In this document: piece after piece, positions 1 through 6,517 of the stretch
Layout: each line of letters begins with the position of its first letter
Numbering within the stretch: the first letter of the stretch is position 1
NCBI GenBank assembly: GCA_937875615.1
Contig: CALNBU010000788.1
Location: forward strand, 1 to 7,804
From: an uncultured Archangium sp.
Lineage (GTDB): Bacteria > Myxococcota > Myxococcia > Myxococcales > Myxococcaceae
Direction: 5' to 3'
DNA: 7,804 nt
Notes under the pieces: model-generated
What the model saw: the letters and a program-made list of their open reading frames with translations, nothing else
Databases searched by the model: none
What the model was told of the DNA's origin: nothing
Translations under genes and position numbers: made by a program

Positions 1-596
1 ATCAACCCGCGCGCCTCGGCGAAGTGACTCACCATGCCCTCGATGCGCAGCCGGGGGACGGCCGCGTCGAGCGACGGAGCGAGCTGCTTGAGGAGCTCGA
101 TGAGCAGGTAGCTCATCACGCCCTCTTCGATGTCCGTGAGCGGGCGTTGGCCGACGGCGTCGCCGGTGCCCCCGAGGAGCAGGTCGATGGCGTGGTGGGC
201 CAGACCCAGCTCCACCTCCAGCAGCGCGCGCGTCTTGTTGGGCTGCGGCACCAGCACCGCCAACAGCGTCGGCGAAGCCGGGACCACGTGCACGAACTCG
301 GTCTGCAGCGAGACCTCGGTCTCGAGCATCTCCTGCAGCCGCGCGCTCACCGTGCCGGCGACCTCACCGGAAGGCCTCACCGCCGGCAGCAGCCACTCCA
401 GGTTGCGCGAGAGCTTCGCGTCGCGCTTGCTGACGTGCTCCAGGCTGGTGGGCACCCACTTGCGCCAGCTGCGACCTGAAGCGGTGGGCTCCTCGCGGAT
501 CTCCGCCTCAGGTTCCGCCGGCGGCTCGGGGCGAGGTTCTTCGGGACGCGACGTGGGCGCCCTGATGAGCATGGTGTGCTCGGAGCGGGAACTCAC
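1..596 (-). CDS. sctQ: SctQ-type T3SS C-ring protein (FliM/FliN-like), 3' end outside window
   Basis: The first 198 codons are visible; the gene continues past the low-coordinate edge. SctQ proteins build the cytoplasmic C-ring or sorting-platform pods that bind SctL and recruit the ATPase. Residues about 1-45 are Pro/Glu/Arg-rich and probably disordered. A FliM/SctQ-like N-terminal domain follows, with a VSKRDAKLSRNLEWLLP segment (about 55-71) and LLLGGTGDAVGQRPLTDIEE (about 141-160), close to the GG...RPLTDIE pattern of the family. The C-terminal SPOA domain that would confirm the call lies outside. I chose the GTG at 596-594, one base after the sctP stop, because GAGG sits 9 nt upstream inside the sctP end. 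An in-frame ATG at 572-570 is the alternative but has no Shine-Dalgarno. Its place as last gene after sctP matches yscP-yscQ and fliK-fliM order. The family call is strong; the exact start is moderately sure. Confidence 0.85.
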   Translation of the reverse strand, partial: MSSRSEHTMLIRAPTSRPEEPRPEPPAEPEAEIREEPTASGRSWRKWVPTSLEHVSKRDAKLSRNLEWLLPAVRPSGEVAGTVSARLQEMLETEVSLQTEFVHVVPASPTLLAVLVPQPNKTRALLEVELGLAHHAIDLLLGGTGDAVGQRPLTDIEEGVMSYLLIELLKQLAPSLDAAVPRLRIEGMVSHFAEARGL

Positions 597-597
597 C

Positions 598-1560
598 TCA
601 GCGCGCCTCGATCTTCAGGTCTTCCAAGGTCAGCCCACGCGAGCCGAGCGCCTGACGCAGCGACTCGCTCTGCTCTTCGATCATCTTCAGCACGTCTTTG
701 TCGGACCCCTGGAAGACCGCTTTGATCTTCCCGTTGTGCGCGGAGATCTTGAGCGACAGGCCCGCGAGCACGTCGTTCTTGAGATCGACCTGAAACTCCA
801 TCTTGCCGGCGGCGTTGGTGCCCACGCGCACCCGGTCGACGATCTTCTGGGCCAGCTCCTGCGCCACCTTGCGCAGTCGCTCGGAGCCGCTGGCCTCCTT
901 TTGCTTCGCGACCGACATGGGCGCCATCAGCGCCGGGTTGAAGCGGAAGCTCGGCGCCGCCTGCGAGGAGTTGTTCCCCTGCTGCTGCTGGCCACCTCCG
1001 CCCTTGTCGGCGTCGGCCTTGAGGTCGCCCTTCTCCGCTCTCGCCCCGCCGCCGGCCGTCGCCTTCTCGCCCTGCTTCTCCAACCGCTCGTTGCCATCCG
1101 CCGACTCGGCCCGACGACCCGCCGAGGCGCGCGCCCCTTCGGAGCGATCCGAGGCATGGCTGTTGGCGGCCTGCTGACTGCTGGCGTCGCCCGACGCCTT
1201 CGCGTTGGCCTGATTCTGGCCGGCCGTCCGCCCGTCCGCGGTCGCGCGCTGGTCCTTTCCCTGGCCCGCGAGCCGCGACTGACTCGCCGCGCCGTGCTGC
1301 TTCGCTTGCGCCGTCTGCTCATGCCCCTGCTGGAGCTCTCCCTGCGCCTCCGACTCCGCAGCCTCCAGCAACCGCGCGATGGCCGACTTCGCGAGGCTGG
1401 TCTCCTTCTGGGCCTGCGCTTCCTTCTTCTCGCTCGCCACCAGCTTCGAGAAGACGTTGTTCTCGGCGGCCTTCTTGGTGCGCTGCGCTTCGTCCTGACG
1501 GCGGGCCTCGGCGGCGCGGGCGGCGGCGCGCTCTTCGGAGCGATCTTCGACTCGGCTCAT
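598..1560 (-). CDS. sctP: SctP-type needle/hook-length control and substrate-switch protein (FliK-like)
   Basis: 320 residues. SctP/FliK proteins are secreted rulers that measure filament length and trigger the export-specificity switch at SctU. The N-terminal 75 residues are charged and helical (Arg/Ala/Glu-rich). Residues about 75-205 are low-complexity Gln/Ala/Gly/Ser/Lys, the flexible ruler-like region, including a GGGGQQQQ run near 187-194. Residues about 225-320 form the FliK-type C-terminal domain: KMEFQVDLKNDVLAGLSLKI (253-272), then a GKIKAVFQGSDKDVLKMIEE segment, then LRQALGSRGLTLEDLKI (301-317). This matches the strand-strand-helix pattern in which FliK ends with 'LxxxLxxxGLxLxxLxV'. 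The start ATG overlaps the sctO stop as ATGA, indicating translational coupling. The middle region is expected to vary in length between relatives. The assignment rests on the C-terminal domain and on position between SctO and SctQ. Confidence 0.87.
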   Translation of the reverse strand: MSRVEDRSEERAAARAAEARRQDEAQRTKKAAENNVFSKLVASEKKEAQAQKETSLAKSAIARLLEAAESEAQGELQQGHEQTAQAKQHGAASQSRLAGQGKDQRATADGRTAGQNQANAKASGDASSQQAANSHASDRSEGARASAGRRAESADGNERLEKQGEKATAGGGARAEKGDLKADADKGGGGQQQQGNNSSQAAPSFRFNPALMAPMSVAKQKEASGSERLRKVAQELAQKIVDRVRVGTNAAGKMEFQVDLKNDVLAGLSLKISAHNGKIKAVFQGSDKDVLKMIEEQSESLRQALGSRGLTLEDLKIEAR

Positions 1561-2057
1561 TGCTTCTTCTCCAGTCGGGTCCGTTGGAGATGCAGCGCGT
1601 TGCCAATCTCCTCCTGGTTCAACTCTTCGCGAGCCATGCGCTCGGCGCGCGCCTGCTTCAGGAAGGTCTCCTTGTTCTTCTCGATGGCCTTCTTCTCCTT
1701 CGCCGCCTCCGCCATCTCCACCCGCCGCTGCTCGAGCAATTGCTCGGCCTGCGCGACGGCCTCCTTCTGGCGCTCGATGTCGAGGGCCTGCTGCGCCTCT
1801 TCGTCCTTGAGGCGCGCCTCGAAGCGGCCCATCTGCTGGAAGCCGCTGATGCCACCGCCCTTCGCGGTCACCTCCACCAGAAACGCCTGCACCTTCGCCT
1901 TGCGCTCGGTCTTCATGCGCTCCAGCGTGTGCTGCATCTCCGCCAGCGTGCGCTTCTCGGCCTCGACCGCCTTCACCGCCACCGAGAAGGCCTCCTTGGC
2001 CTCGTCTTCGGCGCGGGTGCGGATGTCGAGCAGCGTCTGCAGTCGGTAGGGAGGCAT
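1557..2057 (-). CDS. sctO: SctO-type ATPase stalk protein (FliJ-like coiled coil)
   Basis: 166 residues, almost entirely predicted helix and very rich in Glu, Lys, Arg, Ala and Gln, as expected for the two-helix antiparallel coiled coil of FliJ/SctO. In known systems this stalk inserts into the SctN/FliI hexamer, couples ATP hydrolysis to the export gate SctV/FlhA and recycles chaperones. The N-terminus (MPPYRLQTLLDIRTRAEDEA) resembles FliJ starts of the form 'F-L--LL-lRe--E--A'. A break around residues 67-75 (GGGISGF) probably marks the turn between the two helices. The gene begins 27 nt after the sctN stop with only a weak AGG upstream, and ends with ATGA overlap into sctP. Sequence conservation in this family is low, so helical composition, length and the sctN-sctO-sctP order carry much of the call. 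Confidence 0.87.
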   Translation of the reverse strand: MPPYRLQTLLDIRTRAEDEAKEAFSVAVKAVEAEKRTLAEMQHTLERMKTERKAKVQAFLVEVTAKGGGISGFQQMGRFEARLKDEEAQQALDIERQKEAVAQAEQLLEQRRVEMAEAAKEKKAIEKNKETFLKQARAERMAREELNQEEIGNALHLQRTRLEKKQ

Positions 2058-2084
2058 GACCTGGCGCCCCAGCCTACACCGTCA

Positions 2085-3410
2085 TCACCCTTCCGCGTCG
2101 GCGAACATGTCGACCAACCGCTGGACGGTTTCCTCGAACGGGCTGCTCTCGAAGGTGTCCTGCTTGAGGAAGTTGATGATGGTGTCGTACTTGTCGATGG
2201 CGTAGTCGGTGCGCGGATCCGTTCCGTACTGGTAGGCGCCCAGCAAGATGAGATCCCGCTGCTTCTCGTAGGTGGCCAGGGTCTCGCGCAGCTTGCCCGC
2301 CGCCCTCTTGTGCTCCGGCGCGACGATGCCGCTCATCACACGTGAGAGCGAGGCCAGCACGTCCATCGCCGGCCACTGGTTCCGCTCACCCAGGGCGCGG
2401 TTGAGGATGAAGTGACCGTCGAGAATACCGCGCACCTCGTCGGCGATGGGCTCCTCCATGTCGCCGCCGGCCACCAGGCAGGTGTAGATGGCGGTGCACT
2501 TGCCCTTGTCCGAGTTGCCCGTGCGCTCCAGCATGCGCGGCAGCATCGAGAACACCGACGGAGGGTAGCCCTGCCGCGCCGGAGGCTCTCCGATGGCCAA
2601 CCCGATCTCGCGCTGCGCGCGGGCCAGGCGGGTCACCGTGTCGAGCATGAACAACACGTTGCCGCCGCGCTCGCGGAAGTACTCGGCGATGGCGGTGGCG
2701 ACGTAGCCGGCGCGGAGACGGACCAACGACGGCTGGTCGGACGTGGCGCACACCACCACCGAGCGCTTCATGCCTTCTTCGCCCAGCGCGTCCTCGATGA
2801 ACTCCAACACCTCGCGGCCACGCTCACCGATGAGCGCGATGACCGACAGCTCCGCCGCGGTCTGCCGGGCGATCTGCCCCATCAGCGTCGATTTTCCGAC
2901 GCCGGAGCCGGCGAAGAGGCCGATGCGCTGCCCTTCGCCCACCGTCAGCAGCCCGTCGATGCAACGGACCCCCAGCGAGAGCGGGCGCACGATGCGCTGA
3001 CGCTTGAACGGGTCGGGGCAGTCCCGGTCCACCGCCCACGGGATGAGCGACTCGGTGGGCAACGGCTTGCCGTCGATGGGCTCGCCCAGCCCGTTCAGCA
3101 CCCGGCCCAGCAGCCCGTCGCCGGCCCAGATGGTGAGCGGCCGTCCGGTGGGGATGACCTCCGAGTCGGGGCCGATGCCGGACAGCTCGCCCAGGGGCAT
3201 GAGCATGACGGTGTCGCCCTGGAACCCCACCACCTCGGAGCGGACCTCCTCGCGACCACGGCGGATGAGACACACCTCGCCGATGCGCACGTTGGGCACC
3301 GAGGCCTTGATGACGAGCCCGGTCAACTCCACCACCCGCCCGCGCACCCGCACCGTCTGGCTGCCCTTGATGAGCTCCGCGTACTTCTTCAGGTCGAGGG
3401 GGGCGCCCAC
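2085..3410 (-). CDS. sctN: SctN, type III secretion ATPase (FliI/YscN family)
   Basis: 441 residues, a full-length member of the F1-beta-like export ATPase family. It hydrolyses ATP to strip chaperones and unfold substrates at the base of the export gate. Visible motifs: a beta-barrel N-terminal domain (about 18-90); Walker A GSGVGKST (168-175, with K173); IGERGREV (194-201), whose E196 corresponds to the catalytic glutamate of FliI; Walker B NVLFMLDTVTR (251-261, with D257); EPPARQGYPPSVFSMLPRML (275-294); and the DVLASLSRVM segment (350-359) near the arginine finger. A C-terminal helical domain follows to residue 441. The GTG start shares its first G with the sctL stop (TAGTG), and a GGAAGGA Shine-Dalgarno lies about 9 nt upstream, so SctL and SctN are translationally coupled. 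All catalytic motifs are intact, arguing for a working system. Flagellar FliI is the only serious alternative; the adjacent SctJ lipoprotein favours the non-flagellar class. Confidence 0.96.
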   Translation of the reverse strand: MGAPLDLKKYAELIKGSQTVRVRGRVVELTGLVIKASVPNVRIGEVCLIRRGREEVRSEVVGFQGDTVMLMPLGELSGIGPDSEVIPTGRPLTIWAGDGLLGRVLNGLGEPIDGKPLPTESLIPWAVDRDCPDPFKRQRIVRPLSLGVRCIDGLLTVGEGQRIGLFAGSGVGKSTLMGQIARQTAAELSVIALIGERGREVLEFIEDALGEEGMKRSVVVCATSDQPSLVRLRAGYVATAIAEYFRERGGNVLFMLDTVTRLARAQREIGLAIGEPPARQGYPPSVFSMLPRMLERTGNSDKGKCTAIYTCLVAGGDMEEPIADEVRGILDGHFILNRALGERNQWPAMDVLASLSRVMSGIVAPEHKRAAGKLRETLATYEKQRDLILLGAYQYGTDPRTDYAIDKYDTIINFLKQDTFESSPFEETVQRLVDMFADAEG

Positions 3411-4126
3411 TACTTCACTTCCTTCCGCGCCTCGGTGGGCTGCAGCACGTTCCGGAGCATCTCGAACTGGGTGCGGATCTGCCCGTCGATGACGCCGTAC
3501 TCCGTCTGGATCACGCAGCCGCCGCGCTCGATCTCCGTGTCGTCGCGGATGGAGAGGTCGACGCTGCGCCCGATGAGCTCCATCAACTTGGGCTTCTTCT
3601 CGCGGAGCAGCTTTCCGTCCTCGGGATTCACCCGGAGCACCATGGCCTTGGAGGCGCGCGCCGCCTCGGTACAGCCCGCGATGATCTCCATCACCAGGTC
3701 CGGATCCCGCTCGAGATCCCGGCCGATGATCTTCCGGGCGATCTCCAGCGCCAACGCCAGCAGGTCCCGCTCACTGTCCGCGAGCACCTGACCTGCCTGC
3801 ATCTTGGCGCGCGCCAGCTCCTCCGCGGCGCGAGCCTGGACGTCGGCCTTCGCCTCTTCGCGCGCGCGCGCGAAGACCTCTTCCTTGAAGCGCAGCGCCT
3901 CGACCTTGATCCGCTCGGCTTCCTCGTGCGCCCGGGCGATGATGTCCTTGGCGGTGCTGCGCGCCTCGAACTCCTCGGCGTTCAACACGCGCCGGGGCGG
4001 CGGCGCGGCCGGCTTCTCGTTCAACGCCGCGGCATCGCTCAAGCTTTCGCCGCCTCCGCCCTTCACCACCCGGCTCAGGACTCGAGACGTTCCAGATCTT
4101 CTTTCATCGCGCGGCCCTTCATCCAT
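3410..4126 (-). CDS. sctL: SctL-type ATPase stator protein (FliH-like)
   Basis: 238 residues. SctL/FliH dimers bind the N-terminus of the SctN ATPase and connect it to SctQ in the sorting platform; they are related to the F-ATPase b/delta stalk. Residues 1-48 are polar, Gly/Pro-containing and probably disordered. Residues about 50-125 are a long Glu/Ala/Arg helix (heptad-like, membrane-free). Residues about 120-238 are the conserved globular domain, with LALALEIARKIIGRDLERDP (123-142) and the family's most recognisable stretch, IERGGCVIQTEYGVIDGQIR (199-218), which matches FliH 'GGC-ve---G-IDasi-tQ---L'. An in-frame TAG lies 15 nt upstream of the chosen ATG, so it is the furthest possible start; its Shine-Dalgarno is weak. 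The gene follows the FliG-like gene after 66 nt and overlaps sctN by one base. The assignment is secure; the SctL rather than FliH name follows from context. Confidence 0.92.
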   Translation of the reverse strand: MDEGPRDERRSGTSRVLSRVVKGGGGESLSDAAALNEKPAAPPPRRVLNAEEFEARSTAKDIIARAHEEAERIKVEALRFKEEVFARAREEAKADVQARAAEELARAKMQAGQVLADSERDLLALALEIARKIIGRDLERDPDLVMEIIAGCTEAARASKAMVLRVNPEDGKLLREKKPKLMELIGRSVDLSIRDDTEIERGGCVIQTEYGVIDGQIRTQFEMLRNVLQPTEARKEVK

Positions 4127-4192
4127 CGTGGTTCCAGCCTAGCATGCCTGCCCGAAAAGGCGCCCCGCCAGACGTCCGCCCGTGACGGATTG

Positions 4193-5587
4193 CTAGGTCG
4201 GTCCCCGACGCCGGGGCCCCTTCACCAGCGGCGCGCTCCTGCGAGGTGCTGGCTCGCCCGCAGCCTCCCCCGGCTGCCGGCGCCGCGGAATCGGCTGGAC
4301 CGGCGAGGTGCTGCGCCGCGGAGGATGGGTGTCGCTGCGCGGCAGCGGCTTGCCGTCGCGCAACACCCGCTGGCGCACCTGCGAGTCGGTGGGGACGGAG
4401 TCGTCCGGCGCAGACCGGCGTGAGGGCGCCGCCTCCAGGGGCGGCCTGGCCAGGACCTTCGACGCGCGGGTCGCGCCCTGCACCTTCACCGGAGCCTGGG
4501 CCCCGGTGGGCCGGCGCACCGGAGGCGCCACCAGCCCCGATGACATGCGCCGCGGGGGGAGCACCGTCGAGGGTCTGGGCAAGGCCACCGAGGGGCGCGG
4601 CGCCGCGACGGCCGCCTTCGGCGCGGGGGCGGCCACCGGCACGGGAGGCGGGAGCCGCATCGGTCGATCGATGACGCCCTTCTGCGCGAGGCGCTCCAGT
4701 TGCTCGACGATGTCCATGCGCCCGCCGTCACCCTTGATGGGCTTCCCCTTCTCTTCCCTCAGCCAGCGCGCGAGCAGCTTGCCGAGATCTCCCTGGTGTC
4801 TCCCCGCCAGGTTCTTCGCGAAGTCGGGAGACTGTGCGTAGGCCGCGCGAACGATGCGCTGCGTTCCGGCGCTGCGCAGGCCCAGCGAAGGGTTCTCGAG
4901 CGCGCCGTGCATCTCCAGGACCAGCCTGGAGTCCTTCTCGGTCAGCCGCCGCGAAGCACCGGCCTCTGCCGCGCGCGCCGCCAACACCCGCTGGTCAGGG
5001 GGCAGCGCCGAGAGGAACTCCTGCGCGCCGTCGCCCAGACCGGCCACCGCCGTCGCCAGCACCCGCGCCCCCATGCGATCGGCCACCGCCAGCAACTCCC
5101 GCTGCTGCAGCGTCATCACGTCGGTGAAGCGGAAGCTGCCCACCTGCACGCCCGCCCGCAGCCCGACCTCCAGCTTCCAGCGGATGATGGAGAGCACCTC
5201 GGGCTTGATGTCCCGCGCCAGGCGCACGGACTTCACGTTGCCCAGCTCGCCACGGACCGCGGTCCCCAGCTCCGCGGGGACGGCGTTGAGCACCACCTCG
5301 ATGAGCGTCGGCCGCTCATCCTTCAGCAGCTTCGCGAGGCGCTTCGGCTCCGCGCTGGCGAGCTGCCGGCGGCGCTGGGTCACCAGCCGCTTGATCTCCT
5401 GGACCAGGAGCGGCACCCGCTTCTCGCGCGGAATCTGGCTCAGCCCCTCGGCACGATGCCGGAGGAGCTCCTCTTCCGCCCGCTCCAGGTACTCGTAGGC
5501 CTCCACGGCCTCCGAGCCGCCGAACGCCAACGACGTGAGCAAGAGCATCGTCTGTCGCTTCGAGAGCGACGTGAAGAACTGCTCCAT
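4193..5587 (-). CDS. FliG-like protein at the SctK position, with long Pro/Arg-rich tail
   Basis: 464 residues; flagellar FliG is about 330-345. Residues about 1-75 are helical. Residues about 81-143 read like the FliG middle domain: PKRLAKLLKDERPTLIEVVL (81-100) parallels 'LvnfLqsEHPQtIAvVLs', then NAVPAELGTAVRGEL. Residues about 151-230 read like FliG-C: SFRFTDVMTLQQREL (151-165) parallels 'FtFEDiv-LDDRsi', then RVLATAVAGLGDGAQEFLSAL (175-195, written in part) and PPDQR (196-200), parallel to 'LALALKG...iFKNMSKR'. By my alignment the stator-facing FliG charges are changed: the ALKG lysine is Ala182, and the DD pair is Ala/Glu or shifted. Residues about 310-464 are a basic Pro/Ala/Arg-rich tail with repeated PRPS and RRSAP units. 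The ATG follows the sctJ stop by 22 nt. In flagella FliG links the FliF ring to FliM; here it may link SctJ to SctQ, the role given to SctK elsewhere. Homology is read by eye; function is inferred. Confidence 0.72.
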   Translation of the reverse strand: MEQFFTSLSKRQTMLLLTSLAFGGSEAVEAYEYLERAEEELLRHRAEGLSQIPREKRVPLLVQEIKRLVTQRRRQLASAEPKRLAKLLKDERPTLIEVVLNAVPAELGTAVRGELGNVKSVRLARDIKPEVLSIIRWKLEVGLRAGVQVGSFRFTDVMTLQQRELLAVADRMGARVLATAVAGLGDGAQEFLSALPPDQRVLAARAAEAGASRRLTEKDSRLVLEMHGALENPSLGLRSAGTQRIVRAAYAQSPDFAKNLAGRHQGDLGKLLARWLREEKGKPIKGDGGRMDIVEQLERLAQKGVIDRPMRLPPPVPVAAPAPKAAVAAPRPSVALPRPSTVLPPRRMSSGLVAPPVRRPTGAQAPVKVQGATRASKVLARPPLEAAPSRRSAPDDSVPTDSQVRQRVLRDGKPLPRSDTHPPRRSTSPVQPIPRRRQPGEAAGEPAPRRSAPLVKGPRRRGPT

Positions 5588-5609
5588 TCAGGTCACCGCC
5601 TCGAGGACG

Positions 5610-6425
5610 TCACCCTTCCGCCGCTGGCCCGTTGGTGTTGCGGGTCCGCACCGGCCGTGCCGGCGTCGGTTTCCGCAGCACCAGGAACACCAGCCCCGCC
5701 GACATGAGGATGAAGAGCAGGCCGAAGATGCCGATCATCGCCTTGAGCGTACCGGCGCTGGTCTTGGCCACCTCCATGCCCATGAAACGCTGCAGACGAT
5801 CATCGCCGCCCCTCGCCGACTTGGTGGCCCGGGTCAGGAGCACCTTCACGTTCTCCTTCTTGAGCTCGGGGACGGTGTTGGCCACGAAGGCCTGGATGTC
5901 GTCGATGGACACCGGCGGCACCGGAGCGGCGGCGTCTTCGTCGTCCTTGAACGGCCGCCACATGATCAACACCGACGCGGCGGGCATCGGCTTCTTGTCG
6001 GGCTGCGTCAGGTCGTTGACCTCGGGGATCATCACGATGGTCTTGGCTTCGAGCACGCCGGGGATGCGGTTGAGGGCGTTGTTCACCTCTCCGCCCAGGG
6101 CCTCGATGAACATCGCCCGCTCTTCGGTCTGGGTGGGGATCATCCCCTTGGTCATCTTGAAGATCGCCAGGCCGTCGGACTTGGGCCGCGGCAGCGACGC
6201 GTCGCGGAGCAGCTGCGCGGAGTGCGCCACGTCCGGCTTGGGTACCGAGATGATGTACCTGGCGTCCTTTCCTTCGCCCTCCTTGTGCTTGGTGGCGTCG
6301 ACGCCGTTGTTCTGCAGCAGCACGTAGATGTCATTGGCGTCGTCTTCGGTGAGATCGTGCTGCAGGTTGACCGAACAACCTGCGCCGAGGAACGCGACGC
6401 ACAGGAGAGTCGTGAGGCGGCTCAT
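5610..6425 (-). CDS. sctJ: SctJ, inner-membrane ring lipoprotein (YscJ/PrgK family)
   Basis: 271 residues. SctJ forms the inner, periplasm-facing ring of the T3SS basal body and surrounds the export gate. The N-terminus is a lipoprotein signal peptide: MSR, a hydrophobic stretch, and the lipobox LGAGC with the lipidated Cys at 17. Two ring-building-motif domains follow, the first about 20-90 (DLTEDDANDIYVLLQNNGVD, 24-43) and the second about 105-200, including VNNALNRIPGVLEAKTIVMI (114-133), typical of YscJ. A transmembrane helix at about 229-250 (IGIFGLLFILMSAGLVFLVL) precedes a short basic cytoplasmic tail. One C-terminal helix plus a lipobox separates SctJ from flagellar FliF, which has two membrane helices and no lipid. 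The start has no good Shine-Dalgarno; AGGG lies about 13 nt upstream. A terminator-like hairpin precedes the gene, so its expression may depend on read-through from sctI. Confidence 0.93.
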   Translation of the reverse strand: MSRLTTLLCVAFLGAGCSVNLQHDLTEDDANDIYVLLQNNGVDATKHKEGEGKDARYIISVPKPDVAHSAQLLRDASLPRPKSDGLAIFKMTKGMIPTQTEERAMFIEALGGEVNNALNRIPGVLEAKTIVMIPEVNDLTQPDKKPMPAASVLIMWRPFKDDEDAAAPVPPVSIDDIQAFVANTVPELKKENVKVLLTRATKSARGGDDRLQRFMGMEVAKTSAGTLKAMIGIFGLLFILMSAGLVFLVLRKPTPARPVRTRNTNGPAAEG

Positions 6426-6444
6426 GAGGTGAGTGGACCCTACT

Positions 6445-6492
6445 AAAGAAAATGAAAAGCGGCTCCCAAGCTTTCACCCGGGGAGCCGCTTT
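6445..6492 (-). terminator. Intrinsic terminator or attenuator between sctI and sctJ
   Basis: On the minus strand, a perfect 12-bp inverted repeat AAAGCGGCTCCC (6492-6481) and GGGAGCCGCTTT (6467-6456) is separated by a 13-nt loop. It is followed at once by a T-rich run, TCATTTTCTTT (6455-6445). This is the standard rho-independent layout and the most AT-rich patch nearby. It starts 25 nt after the sctI stop and ends 19 nt before the sctJ start. On the plus strand the stem is not followed by a T run, so the signal is directional. Too little space remains before sctJ for an ordinary promoter, so partial termination (attenuation) seems likelier than a complete stop. Confidence 0.82.
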
Positions 6493-6517
6493 CTGAATCA
6501 CGACGAAGCTGGAGACC

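Noticed and set aside
570..572. ATG as the start of sctQ
   Set aside because: It lacks a Shine-Dalgarno. The in-frame GTG at 596-594 has GAGG at good spacing and follows the sctP stop directly, so I preferred it, though the ATG remains possible.
130..2049. 639-codon open frame on the plus strand
   Set aside because: It lies antisense to sctQ, sctP and sctO, which have recognisable domains. The translation is Leu/Arg/Ser-rich low complexity with no family features; it reflects the scarcity of stop codons opposite GC-rich genes.
2412..3791. 459-codon open frame on the plus strand
   Set aside because: Antisense shadow of sctN and sctL, rich in His/Arg/Gln/Leu, with no recognisable motif.
4127..4192. 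Possible terminator or promoter between the FliG-like gene and sctL
   Set aside because: Only a 4-bp GGCG/CGCC stem before TTTT can be drawn, and no convincing -35/-10 pair is visible. Too weak to list.
4700..5707. 335-codon open frame on the plus strand
   Set aside because: Antisense to the FliG-like gene and the end of sctJ. The FliG-like frame has domain similarity and fits the operon; this one does not.
1557..6425. Interpretation as a flagellar operon
   Set aside because: SctL, SctN, SctO and the FliG-like protein would fit a flagellum. However, the ring protein is a lipobox-bearing, single-C-terminal-helix SctJ rather than FliF, and an SctI-type rod protein precedes it.
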